DNA of 64,000 nt from Dolichospermum sp. FACHB-1091 (GTDB taxonomy: Bacteria; Cyanobacteriota; Cyanobacteriia; Cyanobacteriales; Nostocaceae). The stretch lies in the NCBI RefSeq assembly GCF_014697585.1, contig NZ_JACJSB010000017.1, forward strand, positions 35,752 through 99,751, read 5' to 3'. This document shows positions 50,731-60,254 of this stretch, piece by piece. Within the stretch, counting starts at the first letter, position 1; every line of letters starts with the position of its first letter. The notes below the pieces were generated by a model. The model made no database searches and was not told where the DNA came from. It saw only the letters and a program-made list of their open reading frames with translations. The position numbers and the translations under genes are program-made.

Positions 50731-51138
50731 TTATGAGACAGTGAAAGGATTAATTATCTGCAACCCGTCAATATTTGAATAACCAAAATCCTCTGTATAA
50801 AGTGTTTGAATATTAGCTTCTAAGCAAGCAGCAACAATCATGGAGTCCCAGTGGGAAAGACTGAAACGATTCATCAGATTTTCAGCACGATCTATAATAC
50901 TCCAGGTAGGAATAACAGTGTACCAAACCTGCTGTAAATCACGAATATATTGATAAGCTTGGGTTTTGTCATATCCTAATTTTTCTAATTTTCGGCTTGC
51001 TGCTAAATATTCACACGCAACTTGCCAAAGTAAAACACCATCTGTTAGAGACAATACTAGAGATGATGCTTTTGCTTGTTTGATAGGATCACGGGGATCG
51101 TTGACATAAATTAAGATATTAGTATCAACGGCGTTCAT
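50731..51138 (-). CDS. vapC: VapC-type PIN-domain toxin
   Basis: A 135-residue PIN protein from ATG 51138 (MNAVDTNILIYVNDPRD). The acidic active-site residues are D in AVDTNIL, E in ACEYLAAS, D in HWDSMIVAACLEA and D in YTEDFGY. It should cut tRNA or other RNA until bound by its antitoxin, whose gene overlaps it by 14 bases upstream. In-frame ATG further upstream would overlap more and is not conserved. Confidence 0.88.
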   Translation of the reverse strand: MNAVDTNILIYVNDPRDPIKQAKASSLVLSLTDGVLLWQVACEYLAASRKLEKLGYDKTQAYQYIRDLQQVWYTVIPTWSIIDRAENLMNRFSLSHWDSMIVAACLEANIQTLYTEDFGYSNIDGLQIINPFTVS

Positions 51139-51367
51139 GCAGCATCTCCCGTGTAAAATGAGGTGCATTTAATGGAATCGGATTTTGCTGCATTCGTGAA
51201 ATTAGAGATTTGAGAAACCGTTGTTTACTTTCTACATCGGAAATAGGAGGTGAAACCACAGAACTTGATTGGATGAGTAATTCCACCTCAGAACCTTCAG
51301 GTAAATTACAGGCTGTTTCCAAAATGAATGTGCCGTTACGATAGACTGCTTTTAGGGTAGGGGGCAT
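51125..51367 (-). CDS. DUF104-type antitoxin of VapC
   Basis: An 80-residue protein from ATG 51367, which follows GGAG by nine bases. PPTLKAVYRNGTFILETACN and LPEGSEVELLIQSSS are typical of the short AF2212/DUF104-like antitoxins paired with PIN toxins. Acidic/basic tail ends in MLHERR. It overlaps vapC by 14 bases, giving coupled expression. Confidence 0.8.
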   Translation of the reverse strand: MPPTLKAVYRNGTFILETACNLPEGSEVELLIQSSSVVSPPISDVESKQRFLKSLISRMQQNPIPLNAPHFTREMLHERR

Positions 51368-51639
51368 AATAAAAAACTCCATAATTTAATTATTGTAGAG
51401 CAAGTTAAGCCAATAATCAGAATCACCCATCAATTAACAAGTTAATATTACATTACAACACAACCTTTGTGACTTTACCTCTCACATTGTCTCTGGCAGT
51501 TATAGAATAATAACGATATCCTTGTAAAGCCTACCAAGAAGACAAGGTAGCGATTAAGTAGCAGATTTGACAGAATTGTAACACCAAACCTCTGTATCCA
51601 GAAGACATTAGTAGCATTTTAGAAGTTCGTAAAATTTTT

Positions 51640-53751
51640 ATGGTTTCCCAAATTCGTTTTTTGATGTGCGCTCCTGACCATTATGATGTGGATTATGTGA
51701 TTAATCCTTGGATGGAAGGTAATATTCATAAGTCTTCACGCGATCGCGCTGTAGAACAATGGAATAAATTATACAATGTCATTAAAGATCATGCCATTGT
51801 TGATTTGGTCGCTCCCGAAAAAGGCTGGCCTGATATGGTATTCAGTGCCAATGCGGGTTTGGTCTTGGGTGAAAATGTCGTTCTCAGCCGCTTTTTACAT
51901 AAGGAACGTCAAGGGGAAGAACCGTATTTTCAACAGTGGTTTGCAGAAAATGGTTTTAAGGTTTACACTTTACCCAAGGATCTCCCCTTTGAAGGCGCTG
52001 GAGACGCGCTTTTAGACCGGGAAGGGCGTTGGTTATGGGCTGGATATGGTTTTCGGTCAGAATTGGATTCTCACCCCTTCCTGGCTAAATGGTTGGATAT
52101 TGAGGTGATTTCTCTGCGCTTAATGGATGAGCGTTTTTACCACCTTGATACCTGTTTTTGTCCTTTAGCAAATGGTTATTTGCTGTATTATCCCGGTGCT
52201 TTTGATTCCTATTCTAACCGCGTTATTGAAATGCGCGTCGCACCAGAAAAGCGCATCGCTATTATGGAAGCTGATGCTGTTAACTTTGCTTGTAATGCGG
52301 TGAATGTTGATAGTATCGTGATTATGAACAAAGCCAGTGATGGTTTAAAATCACGGTTAGCAGAGGTTGGTTTTCAAGTTATTGAAACTCCTTTGACGGA
52401 ATTTCTCAAAGCTGGTGGTGCTGCTAAATGCTTGACTTTGCGGGTTACAGAACCTGTGAGAGAAGAACTACACGCTAATGTATCTGTAGAAAGTCGTGTG
52501 GTTCGCATGGAAGGGCATTTACTAGATGCGGGGTTAATTAACCGCGCTTTAGATTTAATCGTGGAAATGGGGGGAAGTTTCCAAGTTCTGAAATTCAACT
52601 TGGGAGAACAACGTCAAAGCACTTCCGCTGCTGAGGTCAGGGTATCTGCACCATCCCATGATGTCATGGAAGAGATTATATCTCAGTTGATTGATTTAGG
52701 CGCAGTTGATTTACCCCAAGATGAACGAGATTCTAAATTAGAACCAGTTTTACAAGCGGGTGTAGCCCCTGATGATTTCTATGTCAGCACGATTTATCCT
52801 ACTGAAGTTCGGGTAAATGGACAATGGCTGAAAGTGGAAAATCAACGCATGGATGGAGCGATCGCTATTTCTCAAACTAGTAATGGTATAGTAGCAAAAT
52901 GTAAACTATTGCGGGATTTAGAAATTGGTGAACAGGTAGTAGTTGATGTCTTGGGTATCCGCACTATCAGGAAAGCGGAATCACGAGAACAACGCAATTC
53001 TCAAGAATTTAGCTTCATGTCCTCCGGTGTTTCCAGCGAAAGACGAGTAGAATTAGTTGTGGAACAAGTGGCTTGGGAATTACGTAAAATTAAGGATAGT
53101 GGTGGTAAGGTAGTTGTCACTGCTGGTCCTGTTGTCATTCACACTGGTGGTGGTGAACATCTGTCACGACTGATTAGAGAAGGTTACGTTCAAGGTCTTT
53201 TGGGCGGAAATGCGATCGCTGTTCATGATATGGAACAAAATATCTTGGGTACTTCCCTGGGTGTGGATATGAAGCGCGGTGTAGCGGTACGCGGTGGACA
53301 TAGACATCATTTAAAAGTAATTAATACTGTCCGCAGGTTTGGTAGTATTGCTAAAGCTGTAGAAGCAGGAGCGGTTAGAGGTGGGGTGATGTATGAATGT
53401 GTGAAAAATAATATTCCCTTCTCCCTCGCTGGTTCAATTCGTGATGATGGACCTTTACCCGATACCCAAATGAACTTGATATTAGCACAACAGGAATATT
53501 CGCAAATCATCCAAGGTGCAGATATGATTTTGATGCTATCTTCCATGTTACATTCCATCGGGGTAGGAAATATGACCCCCGCAGGTGTGAGGATGGTTTG
53601 TGTGGATATTAACCCCGCTGTAGTGACGAAATTGAGCGATCGTGGTTCAATAGAATCTGTAGGGGTAGTAACAGATGTGGGTTTATTCCTCAGTCTGCTA
53701 CTTCAGCAATTGGATAAGTTGACCAGTCCTTATGTTGCTAATGTAGGCTAA
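51640..53751 (+). CDS. agrE: Bifunctional arginine dihydrolase / ornithine cyclodeaminase-type protein
   Basis: A 703-residue protein with two parts. Residues 1-280 form a guanidine-group-modifying domain (FLMCAPDHYDVDYVINPWME, WPDMVFSANAGLV, GAGDALLDREGRWLW) with catalytic Cys in AAKCLTLRV at residue 264, the same position as in Synechocystis ArgZ. Residues about 285-700 are the LOR/SDH-like region; it includes GGKVVVTAGPVVIHTGGGEH and LLGGNAIAVHDMEQ, the nucleotide-binding part linked to ornithine-to-proline conversion. It hydrolyses arginine to ornithine and ammonia and feeds proline; central to release of cyanophycin nitrogen in filaments. Monocistronic. Confidence 0.95.
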   Translation: MVSQIRFLMCAPDHYDVDYVINPWMEGNIHKSSRDRAVEQWNKLYNVIKDHAIVDLVAPEKGWPDMVFSANAGLVLGENVVLSRFLHKERQGEEPYFQQWFAENGFKVYTLPKDLPFEGAGDALLDREGRWLWAGYGFRSELDSHPFLAKWLDIEVISLRLMDERFYHLDTCFCPLANGYLLYYPGAFDSYSNRVIEMRVAPEKRIAIMEADAVNFACNAVNVDSIVIMNKASDGLKSRLAEVGFQVIETPLTEFLKAGGAAKCLTLRVTEPVREELHANVSVESRVVRMEGHLLDAGLINRALDLIVEMGGSFQVLKFNLGEQRQSTSAAEVRVSAPSHDVMEEIISQLIDLGAVDLPQDERDSKLEPVLQAGVAPDDFYVSTIYPTEVRVNGQWLKVENQRMDGAIAISQTSNGIVAKCKLLRDLEIGEQVVVDVLGIRTIRKAESREQRNSQEFSFMSSGVSSERRVELVVEQVAWELRKIKDSGGKVVVTAGPVVIHTGGGEHLSRLIREGYVQGLLGGNAIAVHDMEQNILGTSLGVDMKRGVAVRGGHRHHLKVINTVRRFGSIAKAVEAGAVRGGVMYECVKNNIPFSLAGSIRDDGPLPDTQMNLILAQQEYSQIIQGADMILMLSSMLHSIGVGNMTPAGVRMVCVDINPAVVTKLSDRGSIESVGVVTDVGLFLSLLLQQLDKLTSPYVANVG

Positions 53752-54071
53752 GGAAGGTCTCACGCAAAGGCGCAAAGACGCAAAGGGTTTTTCTGGGCGT
53801 TTTTGTGTCTTTGGTTTGGAAGTTTTTTGACGCAGAGGCGCAGAGACCGGGATTTTTCTCGCAAGAGGAAAAAATCATTGATGAAAAGCCACACTAAGTG
53901 GAATTTATTTGATATATGAAGCGCGGCGATGCTCAGAAATAAATGTCACTGGTTGTTATTTTGTACCAGTTGCGTAAGTCCTGAATTTTATATTCTGTAC
54001 ATAAGCAAAAACTATTGTAACTGTTATATGACGATATGTTTAAAACTTGTACATTTTTATTAATATGAACA
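53752..54071. other. Intergenic region with GCAAAGACGCAAAGG repeats
   Basis: No gene. A stretch bounded by GGTCTC (53757) and GAGACC (53848) contains CGCAAAGGCGCAAAGACG and ACGCAGAGGCGCAGAGACC, relatives of the repeat at 33786 in inverse orientation. A lone family 2 end (TTGCGTAAGTCCT) lies at 53969-53981. Confidence 0.6.
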
Positions 54072-55691
54072 TTAAAACGGTGTTTTTACCTGTAAATGTA
54101 ATATTTTTCCTAGCTGGGGATGGTAAAAACTCAACTCCCTTGCGTGTAAATATAATCTACTGACACTCTTGAGACAACCATAGAGTTTATCCCCTAAAAT
54201 CCTCATTCCCAGTCCTCTCTTATCAGCAGCATGAACCCGTAATTGATGGGTACGTCCAGTCAGAGGTATAAATTCTATTCTAGTATTTTCTCCTTCTCTG
54301 CCGATTACGCGAAAGCGCGTTAAACTAGGCTTACCCCGTTCTAAATCCACTTGTTGATAGGGACGATGATCTGGATTTCCCCATAAAGGTAAATTAATTT
54401 CCCCTTCATTAATAGTTAGAGAACCTGTAATTATAGCCTCATAAACTTTATGAATTTTTCTTTGTTCAAATTGTTGACTTAATTGGGAATAAGTAACTAA
54501 ATCTTTAGCTATTAATAAAATCCCAGAAGTATCTTGATCTAAACGATGTACAGCTATTATTTCCTGATTATATAAATAACTTAAACGACTAATTACACTA
54601 TCTTGATTATGAGAATAACGACCCGGAACAGACAATAATCCTGATGATTTATTGACCGCAATTAACCAGTCATCTTCATAAATTATTTCTGGTTTATTTA
54701 GCCTTAATCCTGATAATAAAAATCCCATTAATGGCTGACATCTTTCTAAGCAAGCACCATAAAATTCTCCAGAAATTTTATTTTCTATAGAAGAATTACC
54801 CCACCAAAATTCAGCCATTGCTAAAGGTTTTAATCCATGGGTTGCAGCATAATGTAATAATTTAGGAGCGCAACATTCCCCCGTTCCGGTTGGTGTCCCT
54901 CCTGGTAATAATTGCTGTAAAGATAAAGATTGTCCAGAAAAATTAGTTAAGCTATATGCAGCGTGCATTTCTGTTTGTAATTGCCGAGATATTTGTTTAC
55001 GCTGTTGTCTTAATTCCGTAATTCTCCTATCTGCGGCGGTTATAATCTCCTGCAAAGGCTGTAAAACTTCATTTTGACGACGTTTGATATTTCGTCGTTC
55101 AATTCCTTGTTGACGGCTTTCTGCTGCTAGTTTTTCTAAGGCAATTTTTAGAGATTCACCGGTAAGAATTTGCTCTAATTTTTGCCGTTGTTCCTGTCGT
55201 TCTAGTTTGCTATGATGATGATGTGAACTAATAGCTTGTAATTCTTGAATATATTCATGAGAAAGAGTTTGATATGTTTGTCTTTCAGGAATTTTTTGTA
55301 GATTAATTATCTGTTGTTTAATAGTTTCTAATTCTGCTAAAGTCTGAGTTTCTAATACAGCCACTTCCTTTCTACCAGGAATAGGTGAAACCCAACCTGC
55401 AACCATACCATTACCATTTAATAAACCGGAAAATGCCTTAATAACTCTTTGTTCACCATTGGCTAATTCAACTAATAAAATACCATACATTTTTCCTTCA
55501 CGGGAATAAAGATGATTTTGCTCAATTTGTTGCATGAGACTATGGGCTATAGCTTCAGCTAAAGGGGTACGGGGTAATCTTAGTATTTCACCACTTTGGG
55601 GACATTTCCCTTCATAGTAATAGTTTGGTTGTGAGGGGGAAATTATAGAATGAGGGTTGATAAAATCGGAAATTGGATGAAGAATAGTCAT
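54072..55691 (-). CDS. RluA-family pseudouridine synthase with long N-terminal extension
   Basis: A 539-residue protein. The C-terminal 230 residues are an RluA-type synthase: YEDDWLIAVNKSSGLLSVPG, catalytic Asp in IAVHRLDQDTSGILLIAKD, and LTGRTHQLRVHAADKRGLGM. The first 300 residues are an unusual extension with a coiled coil (about 130-260, Gln/Arg-rich) and a region (GTPTGTGECCAPKLLHYAAT) typical of the cyanobacterial/plant-like long form. It isomerises uridines in rRNA or tRNA; the target position cannot be fixed. No S4 domain is obvious. Confidence 0.88.
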   Translation of the reverse strand: MTILHPISDFINPHSIISPSQPNYYYEGKCPQSGEILRLPRTPLAEAIAHSLMQQIEQNHLYSREGKMYGILLVELANGEQRVIKAFSGLLNGNGMVAGWVSPIPGRKEVAVLETQTLAELETIKQQIINLQKIPERQTYQTLSHEYIQELQAISSHHHHSKLERQEQRQKLEQILTGESLKIALEKLAAESRQQGIERRNIKRRQNEVLQPLQEIITAADRRITELRQQRKQISRQLQTEMHAAYSLTNFSGQSLSLQQLLPGGTPTGTGECCAPKLLHYAATHGLKPLAMAEFWWGNSSIENKISGEFYGACLERCQPLMGFLLSGLRLNKPEIIYEDDWLIAVNKSSGLLSVPGRYSHNQDSVISRLSYLYNQEIIAVHRLDQDTSGILLIAKDLVTYSQLSQQFEQRKIHKVYEAIITGSLTINEGEINLPLWGNPDHRPYQQVDLERGKPSLTRFRVIGREGENTRIEFIPLTGRTHQLRVHAADKRGLGMRILGDKLYGCLKSVSRLYLHARELSFYHPQLGKILHLQVKTPF

Positions 55692-56016
55692 AAAATATAA
55701 GATTGCAAAAACGTTCCATGAAATGTCTCTAGCAGGGTTTAAAACGACGTTATGAGCTACAGACTTTAATCATAAAAATCTTGTAGTGCGGGCAATCTTG
55801 CCCAATAAAAGTGTACCTCACTTAGATGAAATCCGCTGTATATTCAAATTATATACGCGACGTAACGCACCATTATTAATTAAAATATTAATTAAAAAAT
55901 AAACTCTTCAAAGGTACGTTATGCTGTCGCTAACACACCCTACTAGTGTTAAGAAAATAATAATAGCTACAATATACTACAATATAAGTGGTTAGGCGTT
56001 ATGGGGTTTTATAAAC
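55692..56016. other. Intergenic region with repeat fragments
   Basis: No gene. It has a decayed half of the 30-bp palindrome (about 55702-55725), a GTGCGGGCAATCTTGCCC hairpin (about 55787-55804) and one family 3-like end (GTGTACCTCACTTAG...CCGCTGTAT, about 55811-55842). The larE promoter is probably after 55900. Confidence 0.55.
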
Positions 56017-56841
56017 ATGAGTTGGACAGAAAAACTAGAGCAATTACAAGCTTTATTTAATGAAGTTGACCAGGCTTTGATAGCCTATTCTGGGGGGGTT
56101 GATAGTACATTAGTGGCTAAGATCGCTTATGATGTTTTAGGCGATCGCGCATTGGCTGTAACTGCGGTTTCTCCTTCTCTATTACCAGAAGAATTAGAAG
56201 ACGCGAAAATCCAAGCTGCAACTATCGGAATATCTCATAAAATTGTCCAAACACAGGAAATGGACAATCCTAATTACACATCTAACCCAGTAAATCGTTG
56301 TTATTTTTGTAAAAGTGAATTACATGATACCCTCAAACCCTTGGCTTTAGAACTAGGTTATCCCTATGTGCTAGATGGTGTAAATGCAGATGATTTGCAT
56401 GATTATCGTCCAGGAATCCAAGCTGCAAAAGAAAGAGGTGCAAGATCACCTTTAGCAGAAATTGGTGTGACTAAAGCCGAAGTGAGGCAAATTTCCCAAA
56501 AACTAGGTTTACCTTGGTGGGATAAACCCGCTCAACCTTGTTTAAGTTCGCGCTTTCCCTACGGTGAAGAAATTACCATAGCCAAATTACAGCGGGTAGG
56601 TAGAGCCGAAATTTATTTACGAAGTCTAGGGTGGCAAAATTTACGAGTTCGTTCCCAGGGTGATACAGCTAAAATCGAATTATCACCAGATAAAATTAAA
56701 GATTTTGTTACCATGACAGATTTACCAAGTCTAGTATCTGTATTTCAAACCTGGGGATTTATTTATGTAACTTTGGATTTAGAAGGTTATCGTAGTGGTA
56801 AACTAAATCAGGTTTTACCTCCAGTTGCTTTACAAAAATAA
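56017..56841 (+). CDS. larE: ATP-dependent sacrificial sulfur transferase LarE
   Basis: A 274-residue PP-loop enzyme. The ATP motif is AYSGGVDSTLVAKIAYDVLG (about residue 21-40); NPVNRCYFCKSELHDTL is typical; the Cys in AQPCLSSRFPYGEE matches the sacrificial Cys of LarE, which gives its sulfur to the nickel-pincer nucleotide cofactor and becomes dehydroalanine. larB and larC are not in the window, so its actual substrate here is open. Single gene with HIP1 sites. Confidence 0.9.
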   Translation: MSWTEKLEQLQALFNEVDQALIAYSGGVDSTLVAKIAYDVLGDRALAVTAVSPSLLPEELEDAKIQAATIGISHKIVQTQEMDNPNYTSNPVNRCYFCKSELHDTLKPLALELGYPYVLDGVNADDLHDYRPGIQAAKERGARSPLAEIGVTKAEVRQISQKLGLPWWDKPAQPCLSSRFPYGEEITIAKLQRVGRAEIYLRSLGWQNLRVRSQGDTAKIELSPDKIKDFVTMTDLPSLVSVFQTWGFIYVTLDLEGYRSGKLNQVLPPVALQK

Positions 56842-57008
56842 TAAATCTAAAACAGAACCTTGTCTAGATGGGCAGGGTTTGTTTTTAAGATTCGTTTTTT
56901 AGCTACGTCTTGGTTAAATCCTATTGATTTTATTTTTGTGTTATTTTTGTGTGGGCTATTCGAGTTAATATCCAAAATAGTCAGGTAATGATTTATAATC
57001 AGGGTTTT

Positions 57009-57377
57009 ATGGACTGTATTCATTTGACGGGGATTCGCGGTTATGGCTATGTTGGGTATTTACCAGAAGAAAAGGTATTAGGACAATGGTTTGAGGTGGA
57101 TTTGAAGTTATGGGTAGATCTGGCGGAGGCTGCAAAAACTGATGCTATTAAAGATACAGTAGATTATCGTAGTGTTATTAGTTTAGTCCAAAACTTGCTG
57201 AAAACATCTAAATTTGATTTATTGGAAAGGTTGGCAGGTGCGATCGCTGATGCTATTCTTGAAGAAAGTAGTCTGACTACCCAAGTACAAGTTACTCTCA
57301 TTAAACCTGCAGCACCAATTCCTGATTTTGATGGTAATATTCGCATTGAATTGACTAGAAGCAAATCAAATTTGTGA
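57009..57377 (+). CDS. folB: Dihydroneopterin aldolase
   Basis: A 122-residue FolB starting at MDCIHLTGIRGYGYVGYLPE; open frame continues 60 bases upstream but the family begins here. It has the substrate Glu and Lys regions: EEKVLGQWFEVDLKLWVDL, DTVDYRSVISLVQNLL, FDLLERLAGAIADAIL, VTLIKPAAPIPDFDGNIRIE. It splits dihydroneopterin into hydroxymethyl-dihydropterin and glycolaldehyde in folate synthesis. folK, the next enzyme, is 1.4 kb downstream in the same direction, separated by an inverted EgtD-like gene. Confidence 0.93.
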   Translation: MDCIHLTGIRGYGYVGYLPEEKVLGQWFEVDLKLWVDLAEAAKTDAIKDTVDYRSVISLVQNLLKTSKFDLLERLAGAIADAILEESSLTTQVQVTLIKPAAPIPDFDGNIRIELTRSKSNL

Positions 57378-57430
57378 AGCAAATGTCTATTTTTTGAACT
57401 TGCTGAATGAAAGTATGAATTTTTACCACT

Positions 57431-57463
57431 GTTAAATCTTGTGGGGTGGGCATCCTGCCCGCC
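57431..57463 (+). repeat. GTGGGGTGGGCATCCTGCCC dispersed repeat
   Basis: TAAATCTTGTGGGGTGGGCATCCTGCC recurs with one or two changes at about 63811-63837, and in shorter form at 55780 and 30580. It contains a GGGCA...TGCCC inverted pair. Confidence 0.7.
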
Positions 57464-57586
57464 AGACTGATACAAATTAATACACAACAGCTGATCCTAA
57501 TATATTTTTGCAAAACCTACCTACAAGGAAATGATAGAAAAACTTGTAGAAGAGGGGTTTTGCAATTTCTCAAGGATGTTTTTGTT

Positions 57587-58585
57587 TTATATCTTTTGAC
57601 AAAAATAAACTCCCTCTTCTTGATTTGCACCTTCCCAATAATCTAGGATGATAATATCATATTGTTTGAGAATGTTTTGCAGTTTAGCAGTTGTATAACG
57701 ATAGGAGAAAAATAATTGAATTTGATCACCATTTTTCCAGTGCATGATTTGATCATCTAATTTCAAATCTATATTAGTTTCTACTTCAAACTGAGCATTA
57801 ATTCTTGTTAATTCTTGATGGTTTGGATCATCTTTTAGGGAAAATTTAATAGTCCCGTGATCTGGATTTATCCCCGCGTCAACTAACACTGTCATTAACC
57901 AATCTTTGGTTAATTCATTATCATACTGTGGCAAAATCTTGTTAATTCCTGTTAGATAATCGTCTCCCGGTGCTAAGTTTGCACTCATGAGTAAAATATC
58001 TCCTGGTTGTAGAAAATTACTTAAAATAGGCAAAATTTCATCAGGAGTAAAATTAGGAATCATGCCAAAAAATGTGATGATCTTTCTGTGTCCTTTTCCT
58101 TGATCATGAAGATGGAGTATTAAATCATCAGCACAAGGTAAATCACAAACAATTGGCTGTATAGAGACTTGAGGATAAGATTCCCTAATTTTTTGACCAG
58201 AAATTAAAGCCAGGGATAAACTAACATCAATAGGATAATAAATGATTTCTCTTTCTGTATTGAAGAGATAAGATACTAAAAGATGATCTTTTGCACCACC
58301 GCCACAACCTAATCCAATTACTTGTATATTGGTATTAATGTCCAGAAATTCCGCAGTTTTTTGAAAACATACTGCATAGGCATTAATACAATCATCATTA
58401 GTTCTAGCTGGAGAATAATATTCATGAATTTTTAACCATTTCTGACTTTGTTTAACAGTGTCATAATGAAATTTATGATTGATTTTACCTACAGAAAAGC
58501 AATCTAAATAATCTTGATAAATCTTGTTGGGAAATTGACTAGGATGGACATATACTTTTTCAAAGCCGTTGGACATTGTAGACAT
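57587..58585 (-). CDS. EgtD-like (histidine-specific) SAM methyltransferase family protein
   Basis: A 332-residue SAM-dependent methyltransferase of the EgtD-like type. It has the SAM loop QVIGLGCGGGAKDHLL (about residue 88-103), IIYYPIDVSLSLALISGQKI, FFGMIPNFTPDEILPILSNF and LSANLAPGDDYLTG. EgtD makes hercynine from His in the ergothioneine pathway, but the EgtB/EgtC partners are missing and the family includes other N-methylases. Thus substrate is open. Convergent with folB and divergent from folK, so its presence here may be linked to the pterin genes or accidental. Confidence 0.72.
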   Translation of the reverse strand: MSTMSNGFEKVYVHPSQFPNKIYQDYLDCFSVGKINHKFHYDTVKQSQKWLKIHEYYSPARTNDDCINAYAVCFQKTAEFLDINTNIQVIGLGCGGGAKDHLLVSYLFNTEREIIYYPIDVSLSLALISGQKIRESYPQVSIQPIVCDLPCADDLILHLHDQGKGHRKIITFFGMIPNFTPDEILPILSNFLQPGDILLMSANLAPGDDYLTGINKILPQYDNELTKDWLMTVLVDAGINPDHGTIKFSLKDDPNHQELTRINAQFEVETNIDLKLDDQIMHWKNGDQIQLFFSYRYTTAKLQNILKQYDIIILDYWEGANQEEGVYFCQKI

Positions 58586-58742
58586 AATAGTAAATTCCTT
58601 GGTGCTGATGAACCTGGTTAGTTAAATTAGTAGTTATTAGTTATATGATACTCTAAATTCAGTTTTTTAGATCAAGCAATTTTGTGAAAATATCTGATAT
58701 TATCTGATATTATATTAATAATTTCCTGACATCTACAAATTT

Positions 58743-59267
58743 ATGATTGATAAATCTGACCTGAGAACAACGATAAAACCTTCATTAAGTGCGATCGCTC
58801 TTGGTAGTAATATAGGGGAATCTTTAGCTATTTTAGAAGGTGCAATTAACAGCCTGGAAAAAACTCCGGGTATTACCATAAAAGCCAAATCTAGTTGGTA
58901 CAGAACCGCTCCCGTAGGCGGACCATCACAACCAGATTATTTAAACGGTGCGGCTATTTTAGAAGTGCAACTCAGTCCCCATAAATTGCTAGAAACTCTG
59001 CTCAATATTGAACAAGAATTTGGTCGAGTTCGTCAAGAACATTGGGGACCTAGAACCCTAGATTTAGATGTACTACTATTTGATGACTTGATTTTAGAAA
59101 CACCAGATTTACAAATTCCCCATCCTCGAATGACCCAAAGAGCCTTTGTTTTAGTTCCATTAGCGGAAATTGCACCAGATTGGATAGAACCAGTTTCTAG
59201 AGAACCTATTTCACAACTCCTGCAAAAAGTAGACTGTTCTGATGTGAGTTTATCTATCAATTTATAA
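58743..59267 (+). CDS. folK: 6-hydroxymethyl-7,8-dihydropterin pyrophosphokinase
   Basis: A 174-residue HPPK: ALGSNIGESLAILEGAINSL, SSWYRTAPVGGPSQPDYLNG, RVRQEHWGPRTLDLDVLLFD (metal-binding Asp pair) and IPHPRMTQRAFVLVPLAEIA. It transfers pyrophosphate from ATP to hydroxymethyl-dihydropterin, the step after FolB. Its stop codon overlaps the stop of the convergent FAD oxidoreductase by six bases. No ordinary folP is next to it; the DHPS-like gene at 61011 is atypical. Confidence 0.94.
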   Translation: MIDKSDLRTTIKPSLSAIALGSNIGESLAILEGAINSLEKTPGITIKAKSSWYRTAPVGGPSQPDYLNGAAILEVQLSPHKLLETLLNIEQEFGRVRQEHWGPRTLDLDVLLFDDLILETPDLQIPHPRMTQRAFVLVPLAEIAPDWIEPVSREPISQLLQKVDCSDVSLSINL

Positions 59268-60248
59268 GCTTTTCTCATAACAACTAAGTCTTAAATCTTC
59301 TTCTATACTGCGTGCTGCAATTGCACCATGAGCAACCGCAGTTGCTACACAGGGATCTCTAGGATTTGTCACATCTCCAGCCGCGTAAATATTGGGGATT
59401 GATGTTCTGAGAAATTGATCAGTGGCAATATATCCTTTTTCGGTCAGTTTCACAGAACCCACTCCTCCTTGCTCAAAAAGTCGCACTAACTTCTCAACAT
59501 TCGGTGTAAAACCCAAACGAAAACAGAGATAGTCAAAAAGTAACGCTTTTTCTTGGTTGTTTTCATCTTGGAAAAGCATATAAATCTTCTCTTCGCGCAT
59601 CTCAAATCTCTGAATTTTTGCGGGTTGATGTACAGTGACTCGACCGGTTCCAAGTTCAAATATGGCTCTTTTGTTCACCTCAAATGCTCGGATTTCAGAG
59701 CGAATAAACAGGTGAATATGTTGGGATGTATTACCTAAAATTCTGGCTGTTACTAATCCATTATCACCACCTCCGACTACAGCAACTACCCCTCCTGATA
59801 CCTTAGATCCCAATAAGGGAGTGGCACCAGGGTTAAAGCAAACACGCTGGGAAGAAAGGAGATATTTACTTCCGGGAACTGATTCTATAGCTTCAAATCC
59901 TGTAACTCGCTGACCTGTGGCAATAACCATATATCGTGCTGTAATTTCAGTTTTGTCAGTAACAATTCTGAAATCATCTCCTACCTTGGTGATCTCCTTT
60001 ATTGAAGAATCCAAAACTGTAGAAAGCATTTCTGCTTCAACATGACGGTGAAATTGATCAGCAAGTTCATATCCAGTTTTTCCCGGTATTCCCAAGTACC
60101 AGACATTTTGAAAATGGCTTAACGTTTGTAGTCCTCCTAATTTTTCATTCTTTTCAATGAGAATGGGAACAAAACCGAGATGTTTTAACCAGAGAGCGCA
60201 AGACATACCAGATGGACCACCACCAACCACAGCAACAATTTTATTCAT
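59262..60248 (-). CDS. FAD-dependent pyridine nucleotide-disulfide-type oxidoreductase
   Basis: A 328-residue two-Rossmann flavoprotein of the thioredoxin-reductase-like/YpdA type. FAD loop VAVVGGGPSGMSCALWLKHL at the N-terminus, NAD(P) loop VVAVVGGGDNGLVTARILG (about residue 163), FAD-binding end IPNIYAAGDVTNPRDPCVAT. No CxxC motif lies in the NADPH domain, so it is not a thioredoxin reductase; a ferredoxin-NADP reductase-like or small-molecule reductase role fits. It starts six bp after the PTPS gene in the same operon, so its substrate may be a pterin. Confidence 0.85.
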   Translation of the reverse strand: MNKIVAVVGGGPSGMSCALWLKHLGFVPILIEKNEKLGGLQTLSHFQNVWYLGIPGKTGYELADQFHRHVEAEMLSTVLDSSIKEITKVGDDFRIVTDKTEITARYMVIATGQRVTGFEAIESVPGSKYLLSSQRVCFNPGATPLLGSKVSGGVVAVVGGGDNGLVTARILGNTSQHIHLFIRSEIRAFEVNKRAIFELGTGRVTVHQPAKIQRFEMREEKIYMLFQDENNQEKALLFDYLCFRLGFTPNVEKLVRLFEQGGVGSVKLTEKGYIATDQFLRTSIPNIYAAGDVTNPRDPCVATAVAHGAIAARSIEEDLRLSCYEKSL

Positions 60249-60254
60249 GTTAAT

